From Fibrobacter sp. (lineage in GTDB: Bacteria; Fibrobacterota; Fibrobacteria; Fibrobacterales; Fibrobacteraceae): DNA of 64,000 nucleotides. Under the pieces are notes generated by a model. It was not told where the DNA came from. It ran no database searches and was given only the letters and a program-made list of their open reading frames with translations. Shown one piece after another: positions 1-8,417 of this stretch (position 1 is its first letter; every line of letters begins with the position of its first letter). The position numbers and the translations under genes were made by a program. The DNA lies in assembly GCA_024398875.1 (NCBI GenBank), contig JAKSIJ010000007.1:62001-126000 (forward strand). The letters are read 5' to 3'.

Positions 1-1506
1 TTTCGGTGCGATGGCGAAGAACCAGATCCCTGCAATGAGGATGGCGCCAGCTGCAAAACCCGCAACCTCCCGATAGAAGGCAACTCCTGGCGGAGCGAAT
101 TTTCCGAGGGCAAAACTTGCGACGATGCTTGCGATGGCGACGATTGCAAAGAGGCCAACGCCCGACATGCCCGCTTGTTCATTTACAATCCACAGGAGCC
201 AAACTACCGTTCCGAGGAGCAGAACGCCCATGACCTTCTGCAGGTAAACCATCCAGATTCCAGGCTTGGGGAAAACGTTCAAAACTTTTGGGAAAATGCT
301 TACCAACAGGTAAGGCATAGCAAGCCCGATGCCAGCTGCCGTAAAGAAGAGGAACAGCACGGGAATGCTTGCTGTAAATGCGAATCCCATAGCGGTTCCC
401 AGAAGTGGTGCAGAACATGGAGTGCTGAGTAAAACCAATAGTGCGCCTGTGAAGAAGGCACCGGCAAGTCCCTGCTTTCTTCCGGCTTCATCCATTTTCG
501 TGGTGGTGCTGCCTGGGAGCCAGACTTCAAACACGCCGAAGAAACTCATGGCGAAGGCGCTGAGAATCACCACCATGAAGGCGATGAATCCGGCACTCTG
601 GAACTGCATTCCCCAGCCGGCATTTCCACCGCCGACTTTGATGATGGAGATGATGGCGGCTAACACCCAAAAACTCACGAGAATGCCTGCGGTGGTGCTC
701 ATTCCCAAGGCGAGAAGGCGGCTTTTGCGCTCTCCGGCTTCGCTAATCAAGCTGAAAAGTTTTAAGGAAAGGACCGGCAAAACGCAGGGCATCAAGTTGA
801 GAATGATTCCGCCAAGAAATGCGAAAAAGAGGAGCATCAAGGTGCCTGCGCGGTTACCATCCGCGCTGTTTTGGCTCGCAGCAGCCTCGCCGGCGCTGTT
901 TTCCCCAGCGGCTAAAGTCCCTTCATCGTTTTTTTTTAATTCTGCCGAACCACCCAGAGCCGAGGATTTACTGCCCGAAATAGCGCTGGACAATTCTCCC
1001 AACTCAACAGTCACTTGCGCTGGCGCAAGGCAGATGGAGTTGTCGCAGGCCTGATAATGGAAAATTGCTTTTGTAGAAAGTGAATCGTAGTCGGCTGCCA
1101 CACTATTTACGGGAATGGTAATCTGGAATTCGCCCTTGAAGACGAGAATTTCCAGTTCCAAGGCTTCATTGTATTCCTTGATGGCTTTTGGCCAGACAGG
1201 TTTTTCGAAAGTTATTCCTTCTGCGGAAATTTCCAGTGATGAGGGCTTCAGAAATTCATCTGTGACGGAGTCCGCATTCACATGCCAGTGTTCCGGGATA
1301 ACCACATCTACCATAACTGTGGAGCCTTTCTGGAGTGCTCCTTCGCTAAACTGCATTGCCGTTTCTGGGGGCGGCATGCTGTTCATGTTGAATTCTTCGG
1401 CTCCAACAGCCACTGCAATTGTGAACAAGATAAAACAACATTTTGCAAAAAGACTACAGGTGTTTGCAAAATTTCGATTTTCTTGTTTTTCTCTTTTAAA
1501 TATCAT
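1..1506 (-). CDS. dsbD: DsbD-type thiol:disulfide interchange protein (partial, 3' end cut by window)
   Basis: Carries reducing equivalents across the inner membrane to periplasmic thiol proteins. Read on the minus strand from an ATG at 1506, 502 codons are present and the frame is still open at position 1, so the C-terminal part, where a thioredoxin domain is expected, lies outside. A signal-like hydrophobic segment spans residues 23-36. A DsbD-alpha-like periplasmic domain follows, with a cysteine pair at about 154 and 159 in YQACDNSICL. From about residue 225 there are multiple membrane segments carrying the two conserved cysteines, in PCVLP (about 241) and STPCSAPLLG (about 364). The start is 44 bp from the divergent sigma factor gene. 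No clear ribosome site precedes the ATG. The family assignment is firm; the in vivo partners are unknown. Confidence 0.9.
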   Translation of the reverse strand, partial: MIFKREKQENRNFANTCSLFAKCCFILFTIAVAVGAEEFNMNSMPPPETAMQFSEGALQKGSTVMVDVVIPEHWHVNADSVTDEFLKPSSLEISAEGITFEKPVWPKAIKEYNEALELEILVFKGEFQITIPVNSVAADYDSLSTKAIFHYQACDNSICLAPAQVTVELGELSSAISGSKSSALGGSAELKKNDEGTLAAGENSAGEAAASQNSADGNRAGTLMLLFFAFLGGIILNLMPCVLPVLSLKLFSLISEAGERKSRLLALGMSTTAGILVSFWVLAAIISIIKVGGGNAGWGMQFQSAGFIAFMVVILSAFAMSFFGVFEVWLPGSTTTKMDEAGRKQGLAGAFFTGALLVLLSTPCSAPLLGTAMGFAFTASIPVLFLFFTAAGIGLAMPYLLVSIFPKVLNVFPKPGIWMVYLQKVMGVLLLGTVVWLLWIVNEQAGMSGVGLFAIVAIASIVASFALGKFAPPGVAFYREVAGFAAGAILIAGIWFFAIAPK

Positions 1507-1550
1507 AATTTTGGCACACTAATTTTTGAAAGAAGGCAAAGGTTACGTTA

Positions 1551-2120
1551 ATGGACAGTCTAGAGGAAAGGGATTCTCAAACTCCGGATTGGTTGGAAAC
1601 AACATGGAACAAGTACGCTCCTAAAATTTACAAATTGTGTTGTAAAAAATGTAAAAATGTGGAGGATGCCAAAGAACTTTTTCAGACCGTGGCTCTTAAA
1701 TTCTGTCAAAACGCCAATAAAATTGAATTTCATGAAAATATGGGGCCTTGGTTGATGTGCGTATTGACGAATGCTCGCTATGATCAACTACGGTCCAAGC
1801 AACGCTTTATGCAACCGTTGTCTTTGACGGACGCTACAGTGGAGTATTCTGCTTTGCCTCCCGAAATAACGGCGTTTTTTACTCCAGGAGCAGAAATTCG
1901 CTTGCAGGTGGAACGTGTCTTGAAAACACTTACGGAATTAGAACAAAGTCTGCTGAATCTCTCATTTATGGGCGGCCTGTCACTTGCAGAATTGAGTGCG
2001 CTATTCGGCCTCTCTGCAACTTCCATTTCCAAACGCAGGGGGCGTGCTCTTGCCAAGTTCCGAGAGAACCTGCAAAAAGATCAAGTGATTTACGATTTCT
2101 TCTCCCATAACGCCATCTAA
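1551..2120 (+). CDS. ECF-like RNA polymerase sigma-70 family factor
   Basis: A 189-residue alternative sigma factor that would direct RNA polymerase to a specific promoter set. Residues about 15-85 match sigma region 2 (DAKELFQTVALKFCQN, then a core-binding helix with NARYDQLRSKQRF). Residues about 125-180 match region 4, with a helix-turn-helix in LSLAELSALFGLSATSISKR. Regions 1 and 3 are absent, as in ECF factors. The ATG has AAAGG 8 bases upstream. A beta-propeller gene begins 18 bp after the stop and probably shares the transcript. No recognisable anti-sigma gene is adjacent, which is unusual for ECF factors. The targets cannot be told from the sequence. Confidence 0.85.
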   Translation: MDSLEERDSQTPDWLETTWNKYAPKIYKLCCKKCKNVEDAKELFQTVALKFCQNANKIEFHENMGPWLMCVLTNARYDQLRSKQRFMQPLSLTDATVEYSALPPEITAFFTPGAEIRLQVERVLKTLTELEQSLLNLSFMGGLSLAELSALFGLSATSISKRRGRALAKFRENLQKDQVIYDFFSHNAI

Positions 2121-2138
2121 ATTTGGTAATTTTGAAAG

Positions 2139-4355
2139 GTGCAGATTATTCGGTGGATTATAATTGCCGCGCTCTCCCTTTCTACGGTGTTTGCAGCGGA
2201 CGAATGGATGAATTTTGCGGAGCCTGCTCCCATTTATTCCGTCATTCCTTATCAGTCCGGTGTTCTTATGGGAACTGCGGGCGGGTTGCGCTATTGGTCT
2301 CCGGAAAGAGACGTGATGTTTACATCCAAGGATGGGTTGGAAACGTCGTCAATCTATGGCGTGGCTAGTTCCCCCGCTGGCGTTTTTGCAGTTTCTGAAT
2401 ATGGAATGATTGCCCGTATGAACGATGGCGGTAATTCTTGGAGGGTGGTGAATCGCTCCTTCCTCAAAAATAATGTGCGGCTTATTCCGGACCAGGTTCT
2501 CATTGTTGAGAACATCATGGTTCTGGCTTTTGAAGATAGACTTTCCTTCTATAACATCGTGCAGGAAAAATCCTTACTAACGGTAAACCGCATTGGTTCA
2601 AATTCCCTTTCCATTCAGCCTATTAAAGAAATTGCAGTTCATGGTGATGAACTTTTTGTTTCCACGGGCACAAGCCTCTATTCTCGGCAAATGCAGTGGA
2701 AGAATTTGGATTCCGATATCCGATTGGTGGATCCGGATTCATGGAAGCTTGTTTCCAAAGGGAAAGAGCACCTGGGGCTTACTTGGAAGAATGATTCTCT
2801 GAAAACACATAAAACTTATGGAACCTGGCTTTGGAACAATGGTAAGGAATCTTCGGTGGCTTTGGATTCCTCTGCAATTCTGATTGATGGGAAACCCGTC
2901 AAAGACGCTGCATTGTACAATGAGGGCAAGAGCCGTATTCGTTGGCTCATTCCTAGCGGAAAGGATTACTATTTAGTAGGACCCTCTGCCTTTTTCGTTT
3001 ACAGCAGCGGAAAACTGAAGGATGTGTTTCCTTATTCCGCATACTTGCTGGGCGGCACATACGAGTTGGCGGCGACAGTAGATGGTGGCGTTGTGGCGGC
3101 AACGGCAGATGGTCGCATTGCTTATAGCAATGGTTACTCTTGGCAGCTTCCGCAATATGTTTTTGATGGCATTGGCAATGCAGCAGAAGCCTACAATTAC
3201 AGAATGAAGGTCTTGTCTGCGGCAAATGACGGCTACCTCCTGTACCATATTTGGGGCCACAGGATAGCCTTGTATAAGGCAAATGGCTATGCTCCAGTAA
3301 AGTTCTTTTCTCCATTGGATGACAATAGTTGTCTGGACGAAATTTTGGAGAATTATACCGTCGCAGTCGGCGCAACTGTAGCGCCAGACAGTTCGGGATT
3401 CCTTGTCGCCACATCTTCACCTGGTAAATATGGCTTGGTGTATATTTCCAAAAACGGAAGCATTACTTGCGCAAAGAATGTGGGAAGCGTTTCTCATGCT
3501 GGTCCCTTGAAGGCTAGAATAGATAAGAATAATTCGGAATGGGTGGTGTATGTTTCAACTCGTGAAAATTTTGCATCATCTGATTTGGGTGGTTTAGATG
3601 AAATTCGCTTTTTGCCGCCTTCGAAAACAGGGGGCCGTATTGCCACTGTGAAACTTACTCACTTTGATGGCCCTGGCGGTAAGACGCCCGTGGATATTGC
3701 TGTTGATGAAAAAAATGAAGTGGCTTGGATGGTTACCAGCAGCATGATTGGCTATCTTGATTTCCAATTGGATACTATTAAATCTCCACAATCTACCAAG
3801 GGCCTTCTTGGCGCGGAATATTCTTCCGTCGATGTGGACGTCCACGGCAATATTTGGTTGGGAACAACGCAACAAGGCGCTTATCGTCTCTCTAGGGTGA
3901 ACAAGTCTTTCGATACCCTCTCCACTATGCATTTCAATGCGCGAAATGGAATGCTGGATGACAATGTGCTGGATTTGGTCATCAATCCCAAACAGGGAAT
4001 GATTTGGTTTGCTCATGAGAATGGTGTTTCCTGGTATCGCAGGAATGATTTGCGAGAGGCGGAATCCTTTATGACGGATGACGCTGATGTTGGGGTGAAA
4101 GCCTACCCTGTGCCTTTTAGACCTAAGCAATATCCTCGGTTCACGATTGACAATATTTCTGAAGGAGCCTTGGTTAGCATTTATAATCGTGGAGGTTCTC
4201 TGATTAAGTCGTTCCGCAATGATGAGGTTCTTGGTGGTCGTGCAGAATGGGATGGCACCGGGAAAAATGGAAAACTTGTAGCTCCGGGTGTTTATTACTG
4301 GACTGTAGTGGACGGGTCTAAAAAGGAAAAGGGCAAGTTTCTGATAATCCATTAG
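2139..4355 (+). CDS. Secreted beta-propeller protein with FlgD-like / T9SS-type C-terminal domain
   Basis: A 738-residue exported protein of unknown function. The start is a GTG at 2139 followed directly by a signal peptide (hydrophobic residues 3-19, ending VFAAD). The body contains repeated propeller-like strands resembling two-component-regulator propeller repeats, for example GNIWLGTTQQGAYRLSR and GMIWFAHENGVSWYRR near residues 570-630. The last 90 residues look like a FlgD Ig-like domain (AEWDGTGKNGKLVAPGVYYW), the type used as a sorting domain by type IX secretion. It lies between the sigma factor gene and a lipoprotein gene (8 bp gap), forming a likely three-gene operon. The propeller call rests on motif resemblance only; the precise role is unknown. 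Confidence 0.7.
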   Translation: MQIIRWIIIAALSLSTVFAADEWMNFAEPAPIYSVIPYQSGVLMGTAGGLRYWSPERDVMFTSKDGLETSSIYGVASSPAGVFAVSEYGMIARMNDGGNSWRVVNRSFLKNNVRLIPDQVLIVENIMVLAFEDRLSFYNIVQEKSLLTVNRIGSNSLSIQPIKEIAVHGDELFVSTGTSLYSRQMQWKNLDSDIRLVDPDSWKLVSKGKEHLGLTWKNDSLKTHKTYGTWLWNNGKESSVALDSSAILIDGKPVKDAALYNEGKSRIRWLIPSGKDYYLVGPSAFFVYSSGKLKDVFPYSAYLLGGTYELAATVDGGVVAATADGRIAYSNGYSWQLPQYVFDGIGNAAEAYNYRMKVLSAANDGYLLYHIWGHRIALYKANGYAPVKFFSPLDDNSCLDEILENYTVAVGATVAPDSSGFLVATSSPGKYGLVYISKNGSITCAKNVGSVSHAGPLKARIDKNNSEWVVYVSTRENFASSDLGGLDEIRFLPPSKTGGRIATVKLTHFDGPGGKTPVDIAVDEKNEVAWMVTSSMIGYLDFQLDTIKSPQSTKGLLGAEYSSVDVDVHGNIWLGTTQQGAYRLSRVNKSFDTLSTMHFNARNGMLDDNVLDLVINPKQGMIWFAHENGVSWYRRNDLREAESFMTDDADVGVKAYPVPFRPKQYPRFTIDNISEGALVSIYNRGGSLIKSFRNDEVLGGRAEWDGTGKNGKLVAPGVYYWTVVDGSKKEKGKFLIIH

Positions 4356-4363
4356 GAGAGAGA

Positions 4364-4822
4364 ATGAGGTATTTTTTCTTAGTTGTAGCTTTGTGTGGGT
4401 GCGGTTTGTTGCTCAGTTGCGCCGGCCAGCGCCAGGGTGTAGTTTGTGATGAAATTGAGTATCGATTGAATAATATGGCCTACTCTCCGGACCAGCGTTA
4501 TTATATGGAAGAGGAACTAAAAGCCTGTCGGGAAGATGAAGCAAAGAAGAAAACTGCTTCGGCTGAAAAACGCCAGAGCATTTATGACCGTTTCAAGGCT
4601 AGCGATACCACGAAAGTTCATACTGCCGCAGATACTTCTGCTGCCGGAACAGAACCTGCGGATATTTCTGTTTCTGAAGCCCTGAAGGATTCTTCAGGGA
4701 CTCCCACAACCAGCATTTACGACCGCTATGGCGGAACAGAAACGGCTGATTCTTTAGTGCAAAAGCCGGCAGAGGAAACTGCGTCTGACACATCGGCAAG
4801 TGATGTTTCTAACTTCCAGTAA
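4364..4822 (+). CDS. Small lipoprotein with duplicated SIYDR motif
   Basis: A 152-residue predicted lipoprotein. The N-terminus has a short signal and the lipobox LLSC at residues 16-19. The mature part is hydrophilic, rich in Ser, Thr, Asp and Glu, and contains two copies of a short motif, SIYDRF and SIYDRY, about 46 residues apart, each followed by a Thr/Ser/Ala-rich stretch. GGAGAGAG precedes the ATG by 4 bases. It starts 8 bp after the propeller gene and is probably made with it. I do not recognise a family. The low complexity suggests a periplasmic or surface spacer, which is inference. Confidence 0.6.
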   Translation: MRYFFLVVALCGCGLLLSCAGQRQGVVCDEIEYRLNNMAYSPDQRYYMEEELKACREDEAKKKTASAEKRQSIYDRFKASDTTKVHTAADTSAAGTEPADISVSEALKDSSGTPTTSIYDRYGGTETADSLVQKPAEETASDTSASDVSNFQ

Positions 4823-4846
4823 AACATTTTTGGGCTTGTAAACGCA

Positions 4847-6274
4847 ATGGCAAAAGTAACGACACTGGCAGGCGAACCTTTCGAACCGGAACTTCCGGGG
4901 CGCCTGCTCCGCATTGCAGAAGAAATTCGTAATGCTGGTGGCCGCGCCTTTTTGGTGGGCGGCTGGGTTCGCGATGCCCTCCTGGGGAGGAACTGCCGCG
5001 ATTACGATGTGGAAGTCTACGACATCGGTCAAGAGGAACTTCTCCCCATCCTGAAAAAGTATGGCAAGACCAACCTGGTGGGGAAGGCCTTTGGCGTAAT
5101 TCATTTGGCCATGAAGGGGGAATCGCTGGATTTTTCCTTCCCTCGTACGGAAAGCAAAGTGGGTTATGGTCATCGCGGGTTCATCGTAGAGACCAATGCA
5201 AAACTCAGTTTTAAAGAAGCCGCCTATCGTCGGGATTTTACCATCAATGCCATGGGCATGGAGCTGCCGGACTTGACGCTTTGTGACCCGTACAATGGCA
5301 TTGAGGATTTGAAGGCGGGCGTCCTTCGTCACGTGGGTGCGGCTTTCGTCGAGGATTCCCTCCGCATTTTGCGCGGGGTGCAGTTCGCCAGTCGCTTCCA
5401 GCTGACACTGGCTCCCGAAACGATAGAATTGTGCCGCACGCTTTCCCTTTCAGACTTGAGCATCGAGCGGCTTTTTGAGGAATTCAAGAAGTGGCTTCTA
5501 AAACCTGGTAAACCCTCTCTCGGGCTGCGCGCCTTCCTAGAAATCGGGCTGGATCAGTATTTTCCAGAAATAAAACCGCTGGATGGGTCTTGGGAAATTC
5601 TAGGGCGAATTCTTGATAATGTAGCAGAACAACGTGCTGACCATTGCCTTGGCGGAATTTGCTCGGAATTTACGGAAGATCAAATTTCTGAAATCGCTTT
5701 TGCTGCACTCCTTTGCGGGAACGTCTTTGTGGACATGTTCCCTGCCGCAGGTGAAGATGCCGCTAGTATGAAGCCAGCGTTTGTCAATATTCCAGAAGTT
5801 ACAAAGGCTGCCCAGAAATTCCTGGGGCGTATCACTAGTGAAGTTCATTTGATGCGTAACGTACCAAAGCTACTTTCTGGTCTTGCAAATTTGGATTATG
5901 ATAGCGTTCCAATGGATTCTGATATGCGTTGGGATGCTGTGGACCAGGGTGGCCTCAAGTCTCTTTGTGTTTTACTGCGAGCCATTCCTGCCGAATTACT
6001 TGCATCAACCCGCTCTGCAATTCTTGGTACTGCTCCAAATAAGCCTACGACGGATTTTGCGGAAAAATACATCCAGTCAGCCGCACGGTTAGATCTGTTG
6101 GAAAAAGCGCCAGAGCCTTTTCTTACCGGGAAAATGCTTATCGATCTTGGGGTAAAACCAGGGAAGCAGATGGGTGAACTCATTAAGGAAAGTTTCGAAC
6201 TTCAGCTGGACGAAGTTCTCGAAACTGTAGATGATGCTATCGAGTGGGTCCGCGAAAAAATAAACCGGCAGTGA
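4847..6274 (+). CDS. cca: CCA tRNA nucleotidyltransferase / poly(A) polymerase family
   Basis: Adds or repairs the 3' CCA end of tRNAs in the cytoplasm. The 475-residue protein shows the class II nucleotidyltransferase signature GGWVRDALLGRNCRDYDVEV (about residues 30-50). In it, GG binds the nucleotide and the DxD carries the metals. RRDFTINAMG (about 128-138) and EDSLRILRGVQFASRF (about 170-186) correspond to the family's RRD and RNA-binding regions. The C-terminal half is helical and less conserved. It matters that the tRNA-Leu gene in this window does not encode CCA. It is convergent with a GT2 gene. An inverted repeat at 6263-6284 overlaps the stop codon but lacks a T tract. Confidence 0.9.
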   Translation: MAKVTTLAGEPFEPELPGRLLRIAEEIRNAGGRAFLVGGWVRDALLGRNCRDYDVEVYDIGQEELLPILKKYGKTNLVGKAFGVIHLAMKGESLDFSFPRTESKVGYGHRGFIVETNAKLSFKEAAYRRDFTINAMGMELPDLTLCDPYNGIEDLKAGVLRHVGAAFVEDSLRILRGVQFASRFQLTLAPETIELCRTLSLSDLSIERLFEEFKKWLLKPGKPSLGLRAFLEIGLDQYFPEIKPLDGSWEILGRILDNVAEQRADHCLGGICSEFTEDQISEIAFAALLCGNVFVDMFPAAGEDAASMKPAFVNIPEVTKAAQKFLGRITSEVHLMRNVPKLLSGLANLDYDSVPMDSDMRWDAVDQGGLKSLCVLLRAIPAELLASTRSAILGTAPNKPTTDFAEKYIQSAARLDLLEKAPEPFLTGKMLIDLGVKPGKQMGELIKESFELQLDEVLETVDDAIEWVREKINRQ

Positions 6275-6317
6275 GTCTCCGGTTAGGCAATAAGCGGCCG
6301 AATTGAAAGTCTGGATT

Positions 6318-7421
6318 TTACTTCCACCGGAACATTCCGGTAATGCCCGCAGGCACTGCAAACACAATCATCGGTATTTGGATGAGTTCCGTTGGCAGGA
6401 ATGCAAACATCTGCCGCTTGGCATGGAGCTTCGCCGCTGCGATACTCAGGAAGACAAAGTCCACCGCAAACTTCGCGAGAATGGGGTAGGCGCACCACTG
6501 CCACGGGCAATCTAGGAAGGCCACGCACCACGGGCTCACAAACATCCAGATGTAGAAGGTGTAAATCAGCGTGAGCAGCAAGATGTACGCCTTGTTCTCG
6601 TAGCTGGTGCCGTTACTGCTCCAGCGGCTCCTCTGATTGAACAGCTGTTTCCAGGTGTGGACGGGTGCGGTCTCAATCACGGCATCTGGGTCCAGATTGT
6701 AGCACACCTTAGTTCCCGGCACCTTCATCATCTTATGGATGAGCATGTCGTCGTCGCCGCTGCTGAGGTTAATCAAATCTCCGAAACCGCCTACCTGGAA
6801 GAACAACTCCTTTTTGTAGGCGAGGCAGGCGGCGCTTGCCACCATGGGGTGCCCGAGACTAAAGCCCGCAGCTTCCATGGCGGTGTAGCCTAAGGTCTCC
6901 AATTTCTGGTACAAGTGGGGCATGGTTCGGGTGCCGTAATTCTGTTTGGGCCCCTGGACAATGCTGATGCCATCCACAAAGCGGCCCGCCATGGCGGTAA
7001 TCCAGCTCTTGCGCGGAGTGCAGTCCGCATCCATAGTCAACAGCACATCATATTTTGCAATCTTGAAGGCGCTTTCCAAAGCACGCTTCTTGGGGCTTGC
7101 AATGACGGGCAAGTCCTGAGACAGGTTCAGTACCCGAAACCGCGGATGATTTGCCGCAAATTTCTCCAAAATTTCCTGGGTGGAATCCGTGGAGCGGTCA
7201 TTGACGCAGATGACTTCCCACTCGCCTGCGTAATCCTGAACCGCCAAGGCTTCCAAAGTGCGCTCGGCGAATTCCTCTTCATTGCGCATGGGCACCACCA
7301 CCGTCACGCTAGGGGTCGCTTTCTCCCCTTTGTAGCGGTGGGTCTTCAAAAGCCCGATAATGAAGAACAAGAACAAGAGCACATAAAGTGCCGCAAGCCC
7401 TGCAATGATGAATCCACTCAT
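6318..7421 (-). CDS. Membrane-anchored family 2 glycosyltransferase
   Basis: A 367-residue GT2 enzyme that would transfer a sugar from a nucleotide-sugar donor at the inner membrane. An N-terminal membrane helix (residues 5-25) is followed by the GT-A domain. This begins TVVVPMRNEEEFAERTLEAL at about 40-60, has the nucleotide-binding DxD-type motif TMDADCTP near 130, and contains an acceptor-side QRSRW motif near 285. Two or three hydrophobic segments close the C-terminus. This layout resembles processive or lipid-linked glycosyltransferases. The gene is divergent from lpxA with a 31-bp gap, so an envelope-glycan role is plausible. The substrate cannot be assigned. Confidence 0.85.
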   Translation of the reverse strand: MSGFIIAGLAALYVLLFLFFIIGLLKTHRYKGEKATPSVTVVVPMRNEEEFAERTLEALAVQDYAGEWEVICVNDRSTDSTQEILEKFAANHPRFRVLNLSQDLPVIASPKKRALESAFKIAKYDVLLTMDADCTPRKSWITAMAGRFVDGISIVQGPKQNYGTRTMPHLYQKLETLGYTAMEAAGFSLGHPMVASAACLAYKKELFFQVGGFGDLINLSSGDDDMLIHKMMKVPGTKVCYNLDPDAVIETAPVHTWKQLFNQRSRWSSNGTSYENKAYILLLTLIYTFYIWMFVSPWCVAFLDCPWQWCAYPILAKFAVDFVFLSIAAAKLHAKRQMFAFLPTELIQIPMIVFAVPAGITGMFRWK

Positions 7422-7452
7422 GCCTGAAAATTTAGTAATTTGCCACTATCCT

Positions 7453-8220
7453 ATGATTCACCCTTCCGCTTTTGTCAGCCCCTCTGCGAAAATACACCCT
7501 ACGGCCATTATCGGGCCCTGGTGTGTTATTGATGCAGACGCAGAAATCGGTGAAGGGGTGGTATTGGAATCTCGTATCCATGTCTACGGCGGGACCTTCA
7601 TTGCAAAAAATACCCGCATTTTCGATGGTGCCATCCTCGGTGCCCCTCCTCAGGACCTGAAGTACGCCGGCGAGCCGACGGAACTCCATATTGGCGAAAA
7701 CTGCACCATTCGGGAATACTGCACTCTCAACCGCGGCACGGTTCAAGGTGGTGGCGTCACTCGCCTCGCTAGTAACGTCCTCATTATGGCCTATTCTCAT
7801 GTGGGCCATGACTGCCAAATCGGCGAAGGCGCCGTCATCGCGAACGGTTGCCAGTTGGGCGGCCACGTCCGCATCGGGGAGTTTGCCACCATCGGTGGCA
7901 CAACCGCCATACAGCAGAGGAATCAGGTGGGCGCCTACGCCTTCGTGGGCGGTACTTTAAAGGTGGATAAAGATGTCCCGCCAGCAAGCAAGGCCTTCGG
8001 GAATCCGCTCCAGTGGGGTGGCCTCAACCTTCACGCCTTGCGGCTCCATCCCGAAGAATTCCCACAGGAGCGGATAGACGCTCTTTCCCGCGCTTACCGC
8101 GCCCTCTATCGCGGCACAGCTCCCATCACGGCAGCCGCCGAGGAATTGAAAAAAGGCCCGGAACCATTGTTCCAAGCCTTTTTCGATGAACATTGGGGCG
8201 GCAGCCTTATCCGTCCTTAG
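7453..8220 (+). CDS. lpxA: Acyl-ACP--UDP-N-acetylglucosamine O-acyltransferase
   Basis: First enzyme of lipid A synthesis: it puts an acyl chain on UDP-GlcNAc. The 255-residue length from ATG 7453 fits the family (E. coli 262). The start MIHPSAFV aligns with the usual LpxA N-terminus, so the longer frame from 7405 is not used here. Left-handed beta-helix hexapeptide repeats run through residues 1-185 (IHPTAIIGPWCVI, IGENCTIREYCTLNRGT). The catalytic-histidine region is AYSHVGHDCQIGE near residue 118. The C-terminal helical part has the family residues FGNPLQWGGLN. lpxC, lpxD and fabZ are not next to it. Confidence 0.92.
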   Translation: MIHPSAFVSPSAKIHPTAIIGPWCVIDADAEIGEGVVLESRIHVYGGTFIAKNTRIFDGAILGAPPQDLKYAGEPTELHIGENCTIREYCTLNRGTVQGGGVTRLASNVLIMAYSHVGHDCQIGEGAVIANGCQLGGHVRIGEFATIGGTTAIQQRNQVGAYAFVGGTLKVDKDVPPASKAFGNPLQWGGLNLHALRLHPEEFPQERIDALSRAYRALYRGTAPITAAAEELKKGPEPLFQAFFDEHWGGSLIRP

Positions 8221-8251
8221 AGCGTCGAGCCCTTAAATAGATTTTTATCGA

Positions 8252-8267
8252 CGTGATGTAAATCACG
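8252..8267. promoter_or_regulatory. CRP/FNR-like palindromic operator
   Basis: cgtgat-gtaa-atcacg is a perfect 6+6 inverted repeat that fits the GTGA-N6-TCAC pattern of CRP-family regulators. It lies 150 bp before the GH5 start at 8418. No other strong operator is seen in the 197-bp gap. Which regulator binds is unknown. Confidence 0.45.
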
Positions 8268-8298
8268 AATTCCGCCGATTTTAAGGGGCGAAAAAGCT

Positions 8299-8316
8299 TT
8301 TGTTTCTAAAAACAAA
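8299..8316. promoter_or_regulatory. Inverted repeat upstream of GH5 gene
   Basis: TTTGTTT-ctaa-AAACAAA is a perfect 7+7 inverted repeat between the CRP-like site and the GH5 start. A related but shorter repeat occurs upstream of the secreted protein gene at 21432. A shared operator is possible but unproven. Confidence 0.3.
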
Positions 8317-8417
8317 CCTTTGTTTTCAAAAAGAACCGCATAAGTTCCCTATTTCCCCGTGTAATCCCATCATTTTAGATTATTTTTATGGGAGTCCCTT
8401 TCGAAGAGAGGTCTTTT

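Noticed and set aside
329-1054. A 241-codon open frame on the plus strand inside dsbD
   Set aside because: The minus strand carries clear DsbD motifs over the same bases. The plus frame is low in structure and lacks a ribosome site.
6329-6342. Inverted repeat ccggaa-ca-ttccgg as terminator between cca and the GT2 gene
   Set aside because: It lies within the GT2 coding region and has no T run.
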